Source: Chloroflexota bacterium
GTDB taxonomy: Bacteria > Chloroflexota > Dormibacteria > Dormibacterales > Dormibacteraceae
NCBI GenBank assembly: GCA_005881825.1
Contig: VBEO01000074.1
Span: 1-64,000 of the forward strand
DNA: 64,000 nt
Direction: 5' to 3'
The notes below the pieces were generated by a model. That model saw only the letters and a program-made list of their open reading frames with translations, had not been told where the DNA came from and ran no database searches. A program made the translations under genes and the position numbers. This document shows positions 17,460 through 26,639 of the stretch, piece after piece. Within the stretch, counting starts at the first letter, position 1. Each line of letters begins with the position of its first letter.

Positions 17460-18463
17460 GCTGGAACTTCGAGCCCGGTCGAGTTGCGCGGGCCTTTCTC
17501 GCACAGCCAGCAAGCGCTCCGCTGCACACCCGCCTCCAGCAGCGGCGGGTCCTCTTTCAGGCAGCGATCGAAGGTGTAGTCACAGCGCGTCGCAAAGCGG
17601 CAGCCTCCCGGCCAGTTGAGCGGGCTCGGCACCATGCCGCGGATCACTTTCAGTGGCTCTGCCTGCGTCATACCGAGGACCGGGATCGAATGCAGCAGCG
17701 CCTCGGTGTAAGGATGCTGCGGGCTGTTGAAGATGGCCTCGACCGGCCCTCGCTCGACCACCCGCCCCGCATACATGACGGCCACGTCATCGGCCATCTC
17801 GGCCACCACGCCGAGGTCGTGGGTGATCAGCATGATCGCCATCCCGAGGCGGTCGCGGAGCTCCTTCATCAGCTCCAGGATCTGGGCCTGGATGGTCACG
17901 TCGAGCGCGGTGGTGGGCTCGTCCGCGATCAAGAGCTTGGGGTTGCACGAGAGGGCCATGGCGATCATGACGCGCTGTCGCATGCCGCCCGACATCTGGT
18001 GCGGGTAGTCGCGAACGCGCCTATCTGGCGACGGGATGCCCACCAGCCGCATCATCTCCACCGCCCGCTCGGTGGCCTTGTGCGCGCCCACCCTCTGGTG
18101 CAGCTGGACCGCTTCCGCGATCTGGTCCCCCACCGTGTAGACGGGGTTGAGGGAGGTCATTGGCTCCTGGAAGATCATCGAGATGTCGTTGCCGCGGATC
18201 CGCTGCAGCTCGTCCTCCTCCAGCTCCGCGAGGTCGCGCTCGCCGAAGAGGATCTTGCTCCCGGCCTCGATGCGGCCGGGATGGTCGATGAGACGCATGA
18301 CCGAGAGCGCGGTGACCGACTTGCCGCAGCCTGACTCCCCGACCACGCCCAGCGTGCGCCCCGGCGCGATGTTGAGGTCGACCCCGTCCACCGCGCGCAC
18401 CACACCGGCCTGCGTGTGGAAATGTGTCCGCAGGTTCTCGACGCGCAGAAGATCTCCGCTCAT
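17456..18463 (-). CDS. Oligopeptide/dipeptide ABC transporter ATPase (OppD-like)
   Basis: 335 residues. Walker [10 protein letters not shown], signature [15 protein letters not shown], Walker [13 protein letters not shown], and the C-terminal [16 protein letters not shown] cysteine cluster. ATG 18463 lies 12 bases after the stop of the binding lipoprotein gene, with GGGACGGG in between as ribosome site. It forms a binding protein-OppD-OppF unit without permeases. Confidence 0.92.
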
Positions 18464-18475
18464 CCCGTCCCGAAT

Positions 18476-20149
18476 CTAACCATCGATCCACCAATCCGCC
18501 ACGTTCCAGGTATTCCCGGGGCCGGCAGGATTGGGCGCGTAGTTGTGCAGATGCCGTGAGCTGACCCCGATGTCCAGGCGCTGATAGAGCGGCACCTCGC
18601 AGGTCAGCTTGCGATATTGGGCCTGGAGGTCGCGGTAGGCGGCGCCTCGCCGGGCACGGTCGAGGGTGGCGCGGCCGGCAACCAGGTCGGCGTCGAGAGC
18701 CGGGCTGGAGCAACGCGAATAGTTGGCGCCGGCGGGCGGCACGCGTGAGCTGTGGAGCGTCGCGAACAGCCCGTCGGGATCCGCCGGCGAGTCCCAGGCG
18801 AACAGGGCTGCGTCGAAGCCGCCCGGCGCCAACACACTTCCAAAGAGCTGGTCCGGGCTGTAGTACTGCAGCCGCGCCTCAGCGCCGGCCTGGCGCCAGC
18901 CGGCGGCCAGCGTCGCCGCCTCGGATTCGCGCAGCGGTGAGCCGGCGAGCGAGACCAGGCTGAACTGCAGGCGCCGGCCCGACTTGGCTCGGATGCCGTC
19001 GGGGCCGGGAACCCAGCCGTCGCCGTCGAGCATCGCCCGGGCCGCATCCAGCTGTACGTGCGGAGGCGCCAGGTCACCGTTGTAGGCCCAGTCGAGCTGG
19101 GGGCTGATCGGGCCCACCGCCGCCGGCGCCCGCTTCTGGAGCGGCCCGGCGATCACCCCATCCACGTCGACGGCTTCGGTGAGCGCCGTCAACAGCTGCG
19201 GGTCGTCTTTCCAGACTGCAGACTGCTGGTTGAACGTGACCTGCTCGTAGGAGAGGGCCGGCACCGATTGCAGGCGTGCGCCGGCGGCGCGGTCGGACTC
19301 ATCCAGCTGTAGAGCGACGTGCACGTCGCCCGCTTTGAGTGCCGAAAGCAGCGCGCTCTTGGTGGCAAAGGCCTTGAACAGCAGCTTCTCGAGGTATGGG
19401 CTGTGGTGCAGGAGCGGCTGCTCCGCGCGGCCGTCGCCATAGCGCGGGTTGCGCTGCAGCGTGATGTGGTCGGCCGGCACCGACTCGGCGACCATGAAGG
19501 GTCCCGACACCACGCTGGGCGCCGACCAGTACGCGTCGGTGTCCAGCCGCGCCCGGTCGACGCCGGCCAGCCGGTGCTTGGGCAGGATCGCCGGGAAGAG
19601 CAGCCCGAAGGCCGGATAGACGGCCTTGAAGTGGATGGTGAACGCCAGATCGCCCGTCTTGTCGACGCCGGAGATCTGGTCGTATCCCTCGGTGCGCGGC
19701 GTGACCTGCCAGGTGAAGATCACGTCATCGGCGTTGATGGGCTGGCCGTCCGACCAGTGCAGGCCGGGCCGCAGCTCGTACGCGACGTCCATGCCGGCAC
19801 CGATGGGCTTGGGACTCGGTACCGACCGGGCGAGGTCGCCGTAGAAGTCGAGGCCGGGATCCACGCCGAGCAGGCCGTTGAAGAGGGTCTGCTCGACCAG
19901 CTCGGCGCCCGCCGGACCGGGCAGGTAGGTCGGCGGGAAGCTGGATGGAAACTGCCAGTCGCCGATCGTGACCACGCCGCCCTGGTGGCGTGCCGGCTCG
20001 GCCTGGTAGCGCGGGGCGGGAGCCAGCGCCGAGGCGGTGGCGGCGGTCGGGGGTGGTGTGGCGCTGGGACTGCCGGTGGAGCAGGCCGCGATTACGAGGA
20101 TCAGAGCTGCTGCGCCCCGCGACCCCCTCCGCCTCGCTGCGCTCGGCAC
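18476..20149 (-). CDS. Peptide-type ABC solute-binding lipoprotein
   Basis: 557 residues. The N-terminus ([20 protein letters not shown] then AC) is a lipoprotein signal; the mature region starts with a Pro/Thr-rich tether, then [32 protein letters not shown] and a C-terminal [10 protein letters not shown]. Same architecture as the paralogue at 12585-14198. The start is GTG 20149, directly beside a palindrome (20150-20168) whose GGGGAGG arm touches the start codon and could act as ribosome site. Transcribed with the two ATPase genes downstream. Confidence 0.87.
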   Translation of the reverse strand: MPSAARRRGSRGAAALILVIAACSTGSPSATPPPTAATASALAPAPRYQAEPARHQGGVVTIGDWQFPSSFPPTYLPGPAGAELVEQTLFNGLLGVDPGLDFYGDLARSVPSPKPIGAGMDVAYELRPGLHWSDGQPINADDVIFTWQVTPRTEGYDQISGVDKTGDLAFTIHFKAVYPAFGLLFPAILPKHRLAGVDRARLDTDAYWSAPSVVSGPFMVAESVPADHITLQRNPRYGDGRAEQPLLHHSPYLEKLLFKAFATKSALLSALKAGDVHVALQLDESDRAAGARLQSVPALSYEQVTFNQQSAVWKDDPQLLTALTEAVDVDGVIAGPLQKRAPAAVGPISPQLDWAYNGDLAPPHVQLDAARAMLDGDGWVPGPDGIRAKSGRRLQFSLVSLAGSPLRESEAATLAAGWRQAGAEARLQYYSPDQLFGSVLAPGGFDAALFAWDSPADPDGLFATLHSSRVPPAGANYSRCSSPALDADLVAGRATLDRARRGAAYRDLQAQYRKLTCEVPLYQRLDIGVSSRHLHNYAPNPAGPGNTWNVADWWIDG

Positions 20150-20168
20150 CTCCCCACAGTGTGGGGAG
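20150..20168. repeat. Palindrome in front of the binding-lipoprotein gene
   Basis: CTCCCCACA, one base, TGTGGGGAG: a 9-bp perfect arm pair occupying most of the 29-base gap between two same-strand genes. It may be a weak terminator for the upstream gene or a dispersed palindrome that now supplies the ribosome site. Confidence 0.55.
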
Positions 20169-20178
20169 GAGTCTCGGG

Positions 20179-20745
20179 TTAGAGCCGCTCTAGGACCGCG
20201 GTTCGCTTGCTCGAGTACTCGCTGTCACTGAGGACGCCGTTGGAGTGCAGGCGGTCGAGCATGTCCATCTCCTCCAGCACGTCGAGCAGCGGCGCCATGG
20301 TGCGCCGGGCCAGGTACCCGTCGGAGGAACCGCGCTCCTCCGGGTGCCGGGGATCGAACTCGCGCACGTAGAACAGCGCCTTGACGGCCGAGAACGGAAT
20401 GCCCAGCTTGCGTACGCCGCCATTGGCGCCGCCCTCCTCGGGATGCAGGAGGAGCACGATGCCGTAGCGGTGCCGCTGCAGCGCGCCGTCGATGTGGCCG
20501 CGCAGCACCTCGCCGTCCAGGAAGCGAATGGCCACCTTGCGTGTCGGCGTCTCCGGCTGGCGATCCTCGCTCAGCGGCAGCTCCACCCACTTCACGGCCG
20601 ACAGCGGGACCCAGGCGGTCTCGTTGTTCTCGATGCCGGCCACGTCGTCCACATCCACCAGGAAATCGGGTTCGTCGAAGTCCAGCTCGCGGGCGTTGCC
20701 GGACATCATCTCGTCGTCGAAGAAGCGGATGTTGACGTGTGCCAT
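20179..20745 (-). CDS. Uncharacterised protein with SHOCT-like C-terminus
   Basis: 188 residues, no signal or membrane helix. Two beta-rich modules: WVPLSAVKWVELPL with TRKVAIRFLDGEVLRGHIDG, followed by LGIPFSAVKALFYVREFDPR. The C-terminus LDRLHSNGVLSDSEYSSKRT is a SHOCT-like helix-turn-helix hook found at the ends of many unrelated proteins. The RFLDGEVLRG pattern resembles DUF6982-type domains. ATG 20745 follows the ECF sigma factor gene by 11 bases, so it may be part of that regulatory unit. Function unknown. Confidence 0.6.
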   Translation of the reverse strand: MAHVNIRFFDDEMMSGNARELDFDEPDFLVDVDDVAGIENNETAWVPLSAVKWVELPLSEDRQPETPTRKVAIRFLDGEVLRGHIDGALQRHRYGIVLLLHPEEGGANGGVRKLGIPFSAVKALFYVREFDPRHPEERGSSDGYLARRTMAPLLDVLEEMDMLDRLHSNGVLSDSEYSSKRTAVLERL

Positions 20746-20756
20746 CGGCGCTGTAC

Positions 20757-21497
20757 CTAAACCTTAACGGGCCGCCGCGGGCCCAACTTGCGAGAACAGG
20801 AGACGCAGGTCGCCAGGTGCCGGCGCACCCCCTCGGCCTGGGCGGCGCGGAGCTTGCCGGCAAGGTAAGGGGCGAGCAGCGGCAGCACCTCCGCGCAGGC
20901 CAGCTCGGTGCCGCCCTGCATGGTCACGAACTCCTCCTTGAAGCGGAGCCGGGCCCGGTATAGCAGCGTCTCCACCGCGCTCTCGCTGATCTTCATGACC
21001 TGCGCGATGCGCCGATAGCTGAGGCCCTGGAGCTCGCGCAGCGTCAGCACCAGCCGGTACTTTTCGGGCAGCCGCTGAGCCACCAGCCAGACCTGGCGCC
21101 GAAGCTCGTTGGTCTCGCTTTGGACGACCGGGTCGTAGGCGTGGGCAGGCGCCGGCAGCCGGAGCATGGCGTCCTCGTCGTCCTCCCCCAGGTTGTCGGC
21201 CAGCTCGCGCGGGTCGCGCTGCCGGCGGCGCAGCTCGTCGTAGCAGAGGTTGCGGGCCACGGTGTGGATCCAGCCGCCGAAGTTGAAGCTCTCGTCGACG
21301 CGGTCCAGGTTGCGCAGCGCTTTCAGGAAGGTCTCCTGCGCGATGTCCTCGGCCAGCAGCGCATCTCCGAGCTTGCGCCGCACCAGCCGGTAGATCGAAC
21401 CCACGTAGCGGCGATGGAGCTCCTCGAAGGCCGCCGTCTCGCCGGAGCGGAAGGCTTCGACCAGGTCGACGTCGGTGCGGGTGTCGGTCGTGGTCAT
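20757..21497 (-). CDS. ECF sigma factor with C-terminal zinc-finger domain
   Basis: 246 residues. Region 2 (LHRRYVGSIYRLVRRKLGDA, AEDIAQETFLKAL, FGGWIHTVARNLC) and region 4 (LPEKYRLVLTLRELQGLSYR, then SESAVETLLYRARLRFKEEF) are both complete. About 40 extra residues form a zf-HC2/ZAS-like finger with H-x3-C-x2-C (RRHLATCVSCSRK), the domain normally found in separate anti-sigma factors. ATG 21497 overlaps the glycerate kinase stop (ATGA). No separate anti-sigma gene adjoins, so the finger may be a built-in control. Confidence 0.88.
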   Translation of the reverse strand: MTTTDTRTDVDLVEAFRSGETAAFEELHRRYVGSIYRLVRRKLGDALLAEDIAQETFLKALRNLDRVDESFNFGGWIHTVARNLCYDELRRRQRDPRELADNLGEDDEDAMLRLPAPAHAYDPVVQSETNELRRQVWLVAQRLPEKYRLVLTLRELQGLSYRRIAQVMKISESAVETLLYRARLRFKEEFVTMQGGTELACAEVLPLLAPYLAGKLRAAQAEGVRRHLATCVSCSRKLGPRRPVKV

Positions 21498-22627
21498 CGC
21501 AGCGTGGCCATGAGGTGGCAGGCACGCTCCGCCGCTCGCTCGACCAGGCCTTCGGCGTCCCGCCGCATCTCGTCCGCGCTGCTGGGTCCCTCGGCCAGGG
21601 GTAGCACGGCGACCACCCCGCACTCCAGCACCGCCTCCCAGCCCTCGCCCAGGGCGCCGGCCAGGAGCACCACCGGCACCCCCGCGCGCCGGGACCGCGC
21701 CGCCACCTCGGCCGGGCCCTTGCCGTAGGCGGTCTGGGCGTCGACGCGCCCCTCGCCGCTCATGACCACGGCGGCGCCCCCGAGGGCCTCGTCGAAGCCG
21801 GTGGCGTCTACGACCAGGGGAGCGCCGCGCACCAGGCGCGCGTCCAGGAAGGCGACCAGGCCCGCCCCGGCGCCGCCCGCCGCGCCCGCGCCGGGGATGT
21901 CCGCCACCGCGCGGCCGAGGTCTCGTTCGACCACCTGCGCAAAGCGCGTCAGGGCGGCATCCAATTCGGCGATCGCTTCCGGCGTGGCCCCCTTCTGGGG
22001 CCCATAGACGGCGCTGGCGCCTTCGGGGCCGGTCAGCGGGTTGGTGACGTCGACCGCCACGTCGACGCTCACCTCCCGCCAGCCGGCGTCGACGCCGGAC
22101 GCGTCGATGTGGTCCAGCGCCGCCAGGGCGGCGCCGCCACGCGGCAGCTCCTTGCCCTCGGCGTCCAGCAGCCGGTAGCCGAGTGCTTGCGCCATCCCGG
22201 CGCCGGCGTCATTGGTCGCCGAGCCACCGACTCCGGCGATGATCTTGCTCACGCCTCTCGACCGCGCCGCCTCCAGCACCTGACCGAAGCCGTACGTGGA
22301 GGCAAGACGCGGATCCAACCGGCCGGACGGGACCAGCGGCAGGCCGCTGCTGGAGGCCAGCTCGACGACCGCGGTTCGGCCGCCCTCCAGGAGGCCGAAC
22401 TCGGCATCCACGGCATCGCCGAGCGGGCCTTCGACGCCGACGCGCACGATCTCGCCGTGGCCGGCGGCCACCAGCGCCTCCACGGTGCCTTCGCCGCCGT
22501 CGGCGACCGGCACCTCGGCCACCTCGGCCTCGGGCCAGGCCCGGCGCACGCCGCGGGCGATGGCGCGGGCGGCCGCGGGCGCACCGAGGCTCCCCTTGAA
22601 CGGGTTGGGCGCGGCCACGACCTTCAT
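21494..22627 (-). CDS. Glycerate kinase (GarK/GlxK type)
   Basis: 377 residues. Family landmarks: APNPFKGSLGAPAAA at the N-terminus, PVADGGEGTVEALV, a glycine-rich IIAGVGGSATNDAGAGMAQA, and SGEGRVDAQTAYGKGP near the C-terminus. It phosphorylates D-glycerate to 2-phosphoglycerate (GarK-type enzymes) in the cytoplasm, feeding lower glycolysis. Full length for the family. It lies 49 bases downstream of ilvE on the same strand and overlaps the ECF gene. Confidence 0.92.
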   Translation of the reverse strand: MKVVAAPNPFKGSLGAPAAARAIARGVRRAWPEAEVAEVPVADGGEGTVEALVAAGHGEIVRVGVEGPLGDAVDAEFGLLEGGRTAVVELASSSGLPLVPSGRLDPRLASTYGFGQVLEAARSRGVSKIIAGVGGSATNDAGAGMAQALGYRLLDAEGKELPRGGAALAALDHIDASGVDAGWREVSVDVAVDVTNPLTGPEGASAVYGPQKGATPEAIAELDAALTRFAQVVERDLGRAVADIPGAGAAGGAGAGLVAFLDARLVRGAPLVVDATGFDEALGGAAVVMSGEGRVDAQTAYGKGPAEVAARSRRAGVPVVLLAGALGEGWEAVLECGVVAVLPLAEGPSSADEMRRDAEGLVERAAERACHLMATLR

Positions 22628-22676
22628 GGGCGCGGCCGAGTCTAACCGGCCGGGTTCTTAACCCGAACCGTCCTAA

Positions 22677-23648
22677 CTAGTAGACGGCGAGGACCCAGTC
22701 CGAATACTTGGGGTTCTCGCCGCGCACCGCCCCGAAGTAGATCTGCTGCAGCTCCTGCGCGATCTCGCCGACCTTGCCATCGCCGACGGGGCGGTGATCG
22801 ATCTCGATCACGGGCGAGATTTGGGCGCCGGTGCCGCACAGGATCAGCTCGTCGCAGGTGTAGAGCTCGGTGCGGTCGATGCTGCGCTCGACCACCGGCA
22901 TGCGGAGCTCGTCGCGCACGATCTTCATCACGTACTTGCGAGTGATGCCTTCCAGGATGTCGTCGGTCACCGGCGGGGTGATGACCTCGCCTTCCTTGAC
23001 CATGAACAGGTTCTCGGCCGAACCCTCCGAGACATGGCCGTCGACCGCGAGCACGATGGCCTCATCGAAGCCGGACTCCAGCGCCTCGTTCTTGGCCAGC
23101 GCCGAGTTCGCGTAGGACCCGGTGATCTTGGCGCGCGCGGGCAGCGACTGGTCGGACACCCGCCGCCAGCTCGAGACCATGCAGCGGATGCCGGCGTCGA
23201 TCTCCACGTAGTTGCCGAAAGGCACCGTGTAGATGGCGAACGTCTCGGGCAGGCCGCGCAGCGTGACCCCGATCTGCTCGGCCGACTTGAAAACCAGGGG
23301 CCGGACGTAGGCGTCGGACTTGAACTCGTTGCGGCGCAGCAGGTCGAGGGTGATGTTGACCAGCGTGCTGGTGTCCTCCGGCAGCTCCATGCGCATGATC
23401 CGCGCCGAGCGCCGCAGCCGGTCGAAGTGCGGAGCCGCCGCCAGCAGGAACAGCTGGCCGCGCTTGTCGTTCCAGTAGGCGCGAATGCCCTCGAAGCAGC
23501 CGGTGCCGTAGTGGAGGGCGTGCGTCATCAGGCCCAGGTGCACGTCGTGATAGCGCTTGAACTCGCCGTCGAAGTAGACCCAGTAATTGGCGGGCGCCGG
23601 GCCCTTGGACATGTAGGGCGGCGCGCTGGTATGCGGGTCTGCACTCAT
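22677..23648 (-). CDS. ilvE: Branched-chain amino acid aminotransferase
   Basis: 323 residues, PLP fold type IV. HYGTGCFEGIRAYW is the substrate-side motif, ITGSYANSALAKNEALESG carries the PLP lysine (near K in AKNEAL of this class), and GHVSEGSAENLFMVKEG with DILEGITRKYVM complete the set. It transfers amino groups between glutamate and the 2-oxo acids of Leu, Ile and Val. ATG 23648 is chosen because the family N-terminus begins shortly before WVYFDGEFKRYHD; longer upstream reading overlaps the divergent gene's leader. Confidence 0.93.
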   Translation of the reverse strand: MSADPHTSAPPYMSKGPAPANYWVYFDGEFKRYHDVHLGLMTHALHYGTGCFEGIRAYWNDKRGQLFLLAAAPHFDRLRRSARIMRMELPEDTSTLVNITLDLLRRNEFKSDAYVRPLVFKSAEQIGVTLRGLPETFAIYTVPFGNYVEIDAGIRCMVSSWRRVSDQSLPARAKITGSYANSALAKNEALESGFDEAIVLAVDGHVSEGSAENLFMVKEGEVITPPVTDDILEGITRKYVMKIVRDELRMPVVERSIDRTELYTCDELILCGTGAQISPVIEIDHRPVGDGKVGEIAQELQQIYFGAVRGENPKYSDWVLAVY

Positions 23649-23690
23649 TTGCCCGATTCTAGGCCTGCCCCGGCCCGCCCTTAGAATCCT

Positions 23691-24071
23691 GTGCGAGTGA
23701 GCCTTTACGGGATCATCGCCGACCTCCGGCGTGAGCATCAGACGCCCTCGGCGTCCCGGACGCTGGACATGGTCGTCGCCGAGCTAGGCCGCACCCGCGA
23801 CAACCTGCGCGACGCGGTCGGGCACCTGGAGGACAAGCCCATCCCGGCCGGCGGCAAGCCCGTCCTCGAGGAGCTCCTGCAGCGGGCCGAAGCCGAGGGC
23901 GTGGCCGACCTGGAAGCCGCCCCGCCGCCCGGAGACCCCGCCACCTACGAGCCGATCGACGAGGGCCAGCTGGGCATCGCGGTCCTACTCGGCGGCAGCG
24001 CGGCGCTGGCTGTGGCGCTGGGAGTCCTCCTCTTCCTGATCGGCCTCAACCAGATCGTGCACTTTGCCTGA
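23691..24071 (+). CDS. Small C-terminally anchored membrane protein
   Basis: 126 residues from GTG 23691 (GTG 23697 also possible). The first 60 residues are helical and charged, the middle is Pro/Ala-rich and acidic, and residues about 95-120 form one membrane helix (LLGGSAALAVALGVLLFLIG). It overlaps yajQ by 8 bases, so the two are co-translated. No family recognised. Confidence 0.6.
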   Translation: MRVSLYGIIADLRREHQTPSASRTLDMVVAELGRTRDNLRDAVGHLEDKPIPAGGKPVLEELLQRAEAEGVADLEAAPPPGDPATYEPIDEGQLGIAVLLGGSAALAVALGVLLFLIGLNQIVHFA

Positions 24072-24555
24072 GTTCAGCTTCGACGTCGTCTCCGAGTACG
24101 ACCACGCCGAGCTGACGAACGCGCTCGACCAGGCCCGTCGCGAGGCCGGCACCCGGTTCGACTTCAAGGGCACCGAGCCGAGCCTGGAGCACCGCGGCGG
24201 CGTGATCGTGGCCGAAGCCTCGACCGAGGACCGCGCCCGGGCGCTGGTCCAGGTTCTGATCGAAAAGGGCGCCCGCCGTGGGCTTTCGGCCAAGCTCTTC
24301 AAGCCGGGCGAGCCAAAGACGGTCGGGCGGGGCCGGGGTCAGATCGAGGTCAAGCTGAATGCGGGCATCGACGACGCCCTGGCCAAGGACATGCAGAAGC
24401 GGATCCGGGGCGTCAGCAACAAAGTCCAGGCGCGCATCCAGGGCGACCAGCTGCGGGTCACCAGCAGCAGCAAGGACCAGCTTCAGGCTGTGATCAAGAT
24501 GCTGCGCGAGGCAGAAGACATCCCCGTCCCGCTGGAGTTCCGCAACTACCGATAG
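24064..24555 (+). CDS. YajQ-family nucleotide-binding protein
   Basis: 163 residues of the YajQ/UPF0234 family: FSFDVVSEYDHAELTNALDQ, RFDFKGTE, KLFKPGEPKTVG and the C-terminal VTSSSKDQLQAVIKMLR. Two ferredoxin-like halves, full length. Some homologues bind cyclic di-GMP and act with a transcription factor; others bind RNA. TTG start 24064 inside the preceding gene. Confidence 0.92.
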   Translation: MPEFSFDVVSEYDHAELTNALDQARREAGTRFDFKGTEPSLEHRGGVIVAEASTEDRARALVQVLIEKGARRGLSAKLFKPGEPKTVGRGRGQIEVKLNAGIDDALAKDMQKRIRGVSNKVQARIQGDQLRVTSSSKDQLQAVIKMLREAEDIPVPLEFRNYR

Positions 24556-24995
24556 CGGAGGGCCTGGTCGAGCGCTCGCAGCAGCTCGCCGATGCGCCCG
24601 CCTCCGGGGGGCGCCGCGGGGTATCGGCTGAGAACGTCAACGACGACTCTCGTGGCGTGCTGGCGAGCTTTGGCTATGTGATCGGCTCCGATCTCCGGAT
24701 CATCCCCAGCCAACAGTTCGGCTGCTCTTGCCGCGTGGGCCGCTGCGCCGAGGATGTGCTTCACCTGATGCGCATCGGCCAGCGGATGCAGGTAGGCGGC
24801 GGAGGCGGCGCACATGGCTGCTCGGGCAGCGTGCCCCGCGGCCGGGGTGCCCGCGTCTCCAGCGGCCCGCTGCGCCGCCCACGCGGTGTCGCGCAGTGAC
24901 CTTCCCCGCTTCCCACCTCTAGCGAACGTGACCGCGCGAAGGTCCTCCTGGCTGAGAACGATGGGGTCGGCTTTGCTCGGGATGGGTGGCGTCAT
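24546..24995 (-). CDS. Imm-5-like putative immunity-type protein
   Basis: 149 residues, almost all alpha-helical and Ala/His-rich: LRDTAWAAQRAAGDAGTPAA, ARAAMCAASAAYLHPLADAH, HILGAAAHAARAAELL. This resembles the Imm-5-like domain annotated as putative immunity protein in Actinobacteria and Chloroflexota (AhaAAR...AAahAa pattern). No toxin gene adjoins it, so an immunity role is unsupported by context. The stop overlaps the convergent yajQ by 10 bases. Confidence 0.5.
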   Translation of the reverse strand: MTPPIPSKADPIVLSQEDLRAVTFARGGKRGRSLRDTAWAAQRAAGDAGTPAAGHAARAAMCAASAAYLHPLADAHQVKHILGAAAHAARAAELLAGDDPEIGADHIAKARQHATRVVVDVLSRYPAAPPGGGRIGELLRALDQALRYR

Positions 24996-24998
24996 GGG

Positions 24999-25787
24999 CT
25001 AACCCGGACAGGCCGCGTAGGCGGTCTGCACTGCCTGGGCCAGCGGCGCTGTGCCTTGGATGTCGCTCGCGAAATCGTCCAGGGCTTTGCCCTGGCGCGT
25101 GCCGTCCTTGGCGTCGAAGTACCGGATGGCCAGTGCCAGCGCGTTCGCGGCCAGGTTGATCCGGTTGCGGAAGTCCTGGAGTGGCTTGGCGATGCAGGGC
25201 GGCACGTCCGCGCGGTCGATCTGGTCGACGACGCCGCTGAGCTTGTGGTAGGTGTCGGCGATCGCCGCCCGGCAGGCCTGCTCCTGCTGGTGGCCGCTGC
25301 CGCAGTCGGCGGCCAGCACCTGCTCGCTCTGCGCGGCGCCGGCCAGGGCGGGCGCCAGCTGCAGGTTGAGGAGCTTGTCCGCGCGCTGGTGCTGGGTCAG
25401 CGAGAGGTCGGGCGTGGCCCGGGCCGGTACCCGCGGCGGCGGGCTGGAGCCGAAGCTGGGCAGGGCCGGCAGCGGAGGCAGGATGTCGCGGACCGAAAGA
25501 AACGTCACCAGGATCAGGGCGGCCCCGACCGCGAGCGCGCCCCAAATTACCCACGGCCTCGCCTTTCGGGGTTGCCCCGTCCAGGCCGGCACCGGCTCCG
25601 CCGGTGCGCTCGGCGAGGCCGCGAACTCGGGCGGGCCGTGCAAGGCGGTGGCCGACTCTGGCGGGAGCCAGGCCGGCACCCACTGCTTGCCATCCCAGCG
25701 CTGCGTCCCGTCGGGGGAGAGCAGCGTCTGCCACTGGCGGCCGTCCCACCACCAGCGTCCGTCGGGTGAGATGGGCGGCCCGCTCAC
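24999..25787 (-). CDS. Membrane protein with N-terminal WDG (DUF2510-like) repeats
   Basis: 262 residues. The N-terminus has two tandem tryptophan motifs, SPDGRWWWDGRQWQ and SPDGTQRWDGKQWVP, a DUF2510-like feature thought to lie in the cytoplasm. One membrane helix follows at about 79-100, then a Pro-rich stalk and a helical external domain with four cysteines (DCGSG, QACRA, PPCIA, AACPG) that could form two disulfides. GTG start 25787, six bases from the next gene. Function unknown. Confidence 0.6.
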   Translation of the reverse strand: MSGPPISPDGRWWWDGRQWQTLLSPDGTQRWDGKQWVPAWLPPESATALHGPPEFAASPSAPAEPVPAWTGQPRKARPWVIWGALAVGAALILVTFLSVRDILPPLPALPSFGSSPPPRVPARATPDLSLTQHQRADKLLNLQLAPALAGAAQSEQVLAADCGSGHQQEQACRAAIADTYHKLSGVVDQIDRADVPPCIAKPLQDFRNRINLAANALALAIRYFDAKDGTRQGKALDDFASDIQGTAPLAQAVQTAYAACPG

Positions 25788-25793
25788 CTGGCC

Positions 25794-26021
25794 TTACTGG
25801 GTCTGGCTGGGCGCGTCCTCGTGCGCGCGGACCGACTCCATGGCCTGCGCGATGCGCGCCGCGCGCGCGTCGTCCGGCCCGTGCTTGATCCAGTCCAGGT
25901 AGCGCCGCCGCGATGCCAGCGGCAGGCGCTCGAAATCCAGCCCCAGCCCGGTGGTCGCGAGCGCGTGGCGGAAGTCGGCCGGCACATCCAGATTGGGGTG
26001 CTCCGAGTCGGTCTCCGCCAT
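25794..26021 (-). CDS. Small YdeI/OmpD-associated-family protein
   Basis: 75 residues. DVPADFRHALATTGLGLDFE and LASRRRYLDWIKHGPDDARA match the C-terminal part of YdeI/OmpD-associated proteins (usual wording: bacteriocin protection or YdhG/YdeI-related); the RRxYLxWI helix is diagnostic. It is a stand-alone short form. Divergent from hisA across 26 bases. Confidence 0.7.
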   Translation of the reverse strand: MAETDSEHPNLDVPADFRHALATTGLGLDFERLPLASRRRYLDWIKHGPDDARAARIAQAMESVRAHEDAPSQTQ

Positions 26022-26047
26022 CGCCGTGAATCCTAAAGTGGCTTCGA

Positions 26048-26639
26048 ATGCAAGTCATCCCCGCTCTCGACCTGCGCGGGGGCCGCGTGGTGCGGCTGCG
26101 GCAGGGCGACTTCGCCTCCGAACGGGCCTACAGCGACGACCCGGCCGCGGCGGCCGCGGCCTTCGCCGCCGCCGGCGCCGCCCGCCTGCACGTGGTCGAT
26201 CTGGACGCCGTCCGCGGCGGCGCCCACAACCGGGGCGCGGTGGCGGCCATCCTCGACCGCACGCCGGTGGCGGTGCAAGTGGCGGGCGGGATCGGCGGGG
26301 CGCTCGAGTGCGATCGCTGGCTGGAGGCCGGAGCCGCGGCGGTCGTGATGGGCACCACGGCGGTCCGCCGGCCCGAGCTCCTGCGCACGCTGGCGGCCGA
26401 CCGGCCGGGGCGTGTCCTGGCGGCGCTGGACGTCAAGGCCGGCCGCCCCGCCGTCAGGGGCTGGACCGGGGTCGAAGAGATCGAGCTGGAGACCCTGCTG
26501 GAGGCCTGGAATCAGGCCGCGCTGGGCGGCGTGATCCTCACCAGCGTCGACCGCGACGGCACCCTGGAAGGGCCCGACCTGGAGACCCTGCGCCGAAGGG
26601 CGTTTTCGCCTGGAGGAGGCGCTGGCCTGCGCCGGCTGA
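26048..26639 (+). pseudogene. hisA: hisA, interrupted by an internal deletion and frameshift
   Basis: The first 190 or so residues are clear HisA (ProFAR isomerase, histidine and TIM-barrel half-repeat): MQVIPALDLRGGRVVRLRQG, VQVAGGIGGALECDRWLEAG, ILTSVDRDGTLEGPDLETLR. The normal next segment, about 45 residues with the second phosphate site (ASGG and VGRALY), is absent. Immediately after the break the family C-terminus EGRFRLEEALACAG is found in another frame and stops at TGA 26637-26639. Total 592 bases against about 720-740 expected. As it stands the product cannot fold as a complete barrel. No other his gene is nearby. Confidence 0.8.

Noticed and set aside
24546-26021. Toxin-immunity or bacteriocin cluster from the Imm-5-like and YdeI-like genes
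   Set aside because: No toxin, export or delivery gene is beside them; both families are common alone.
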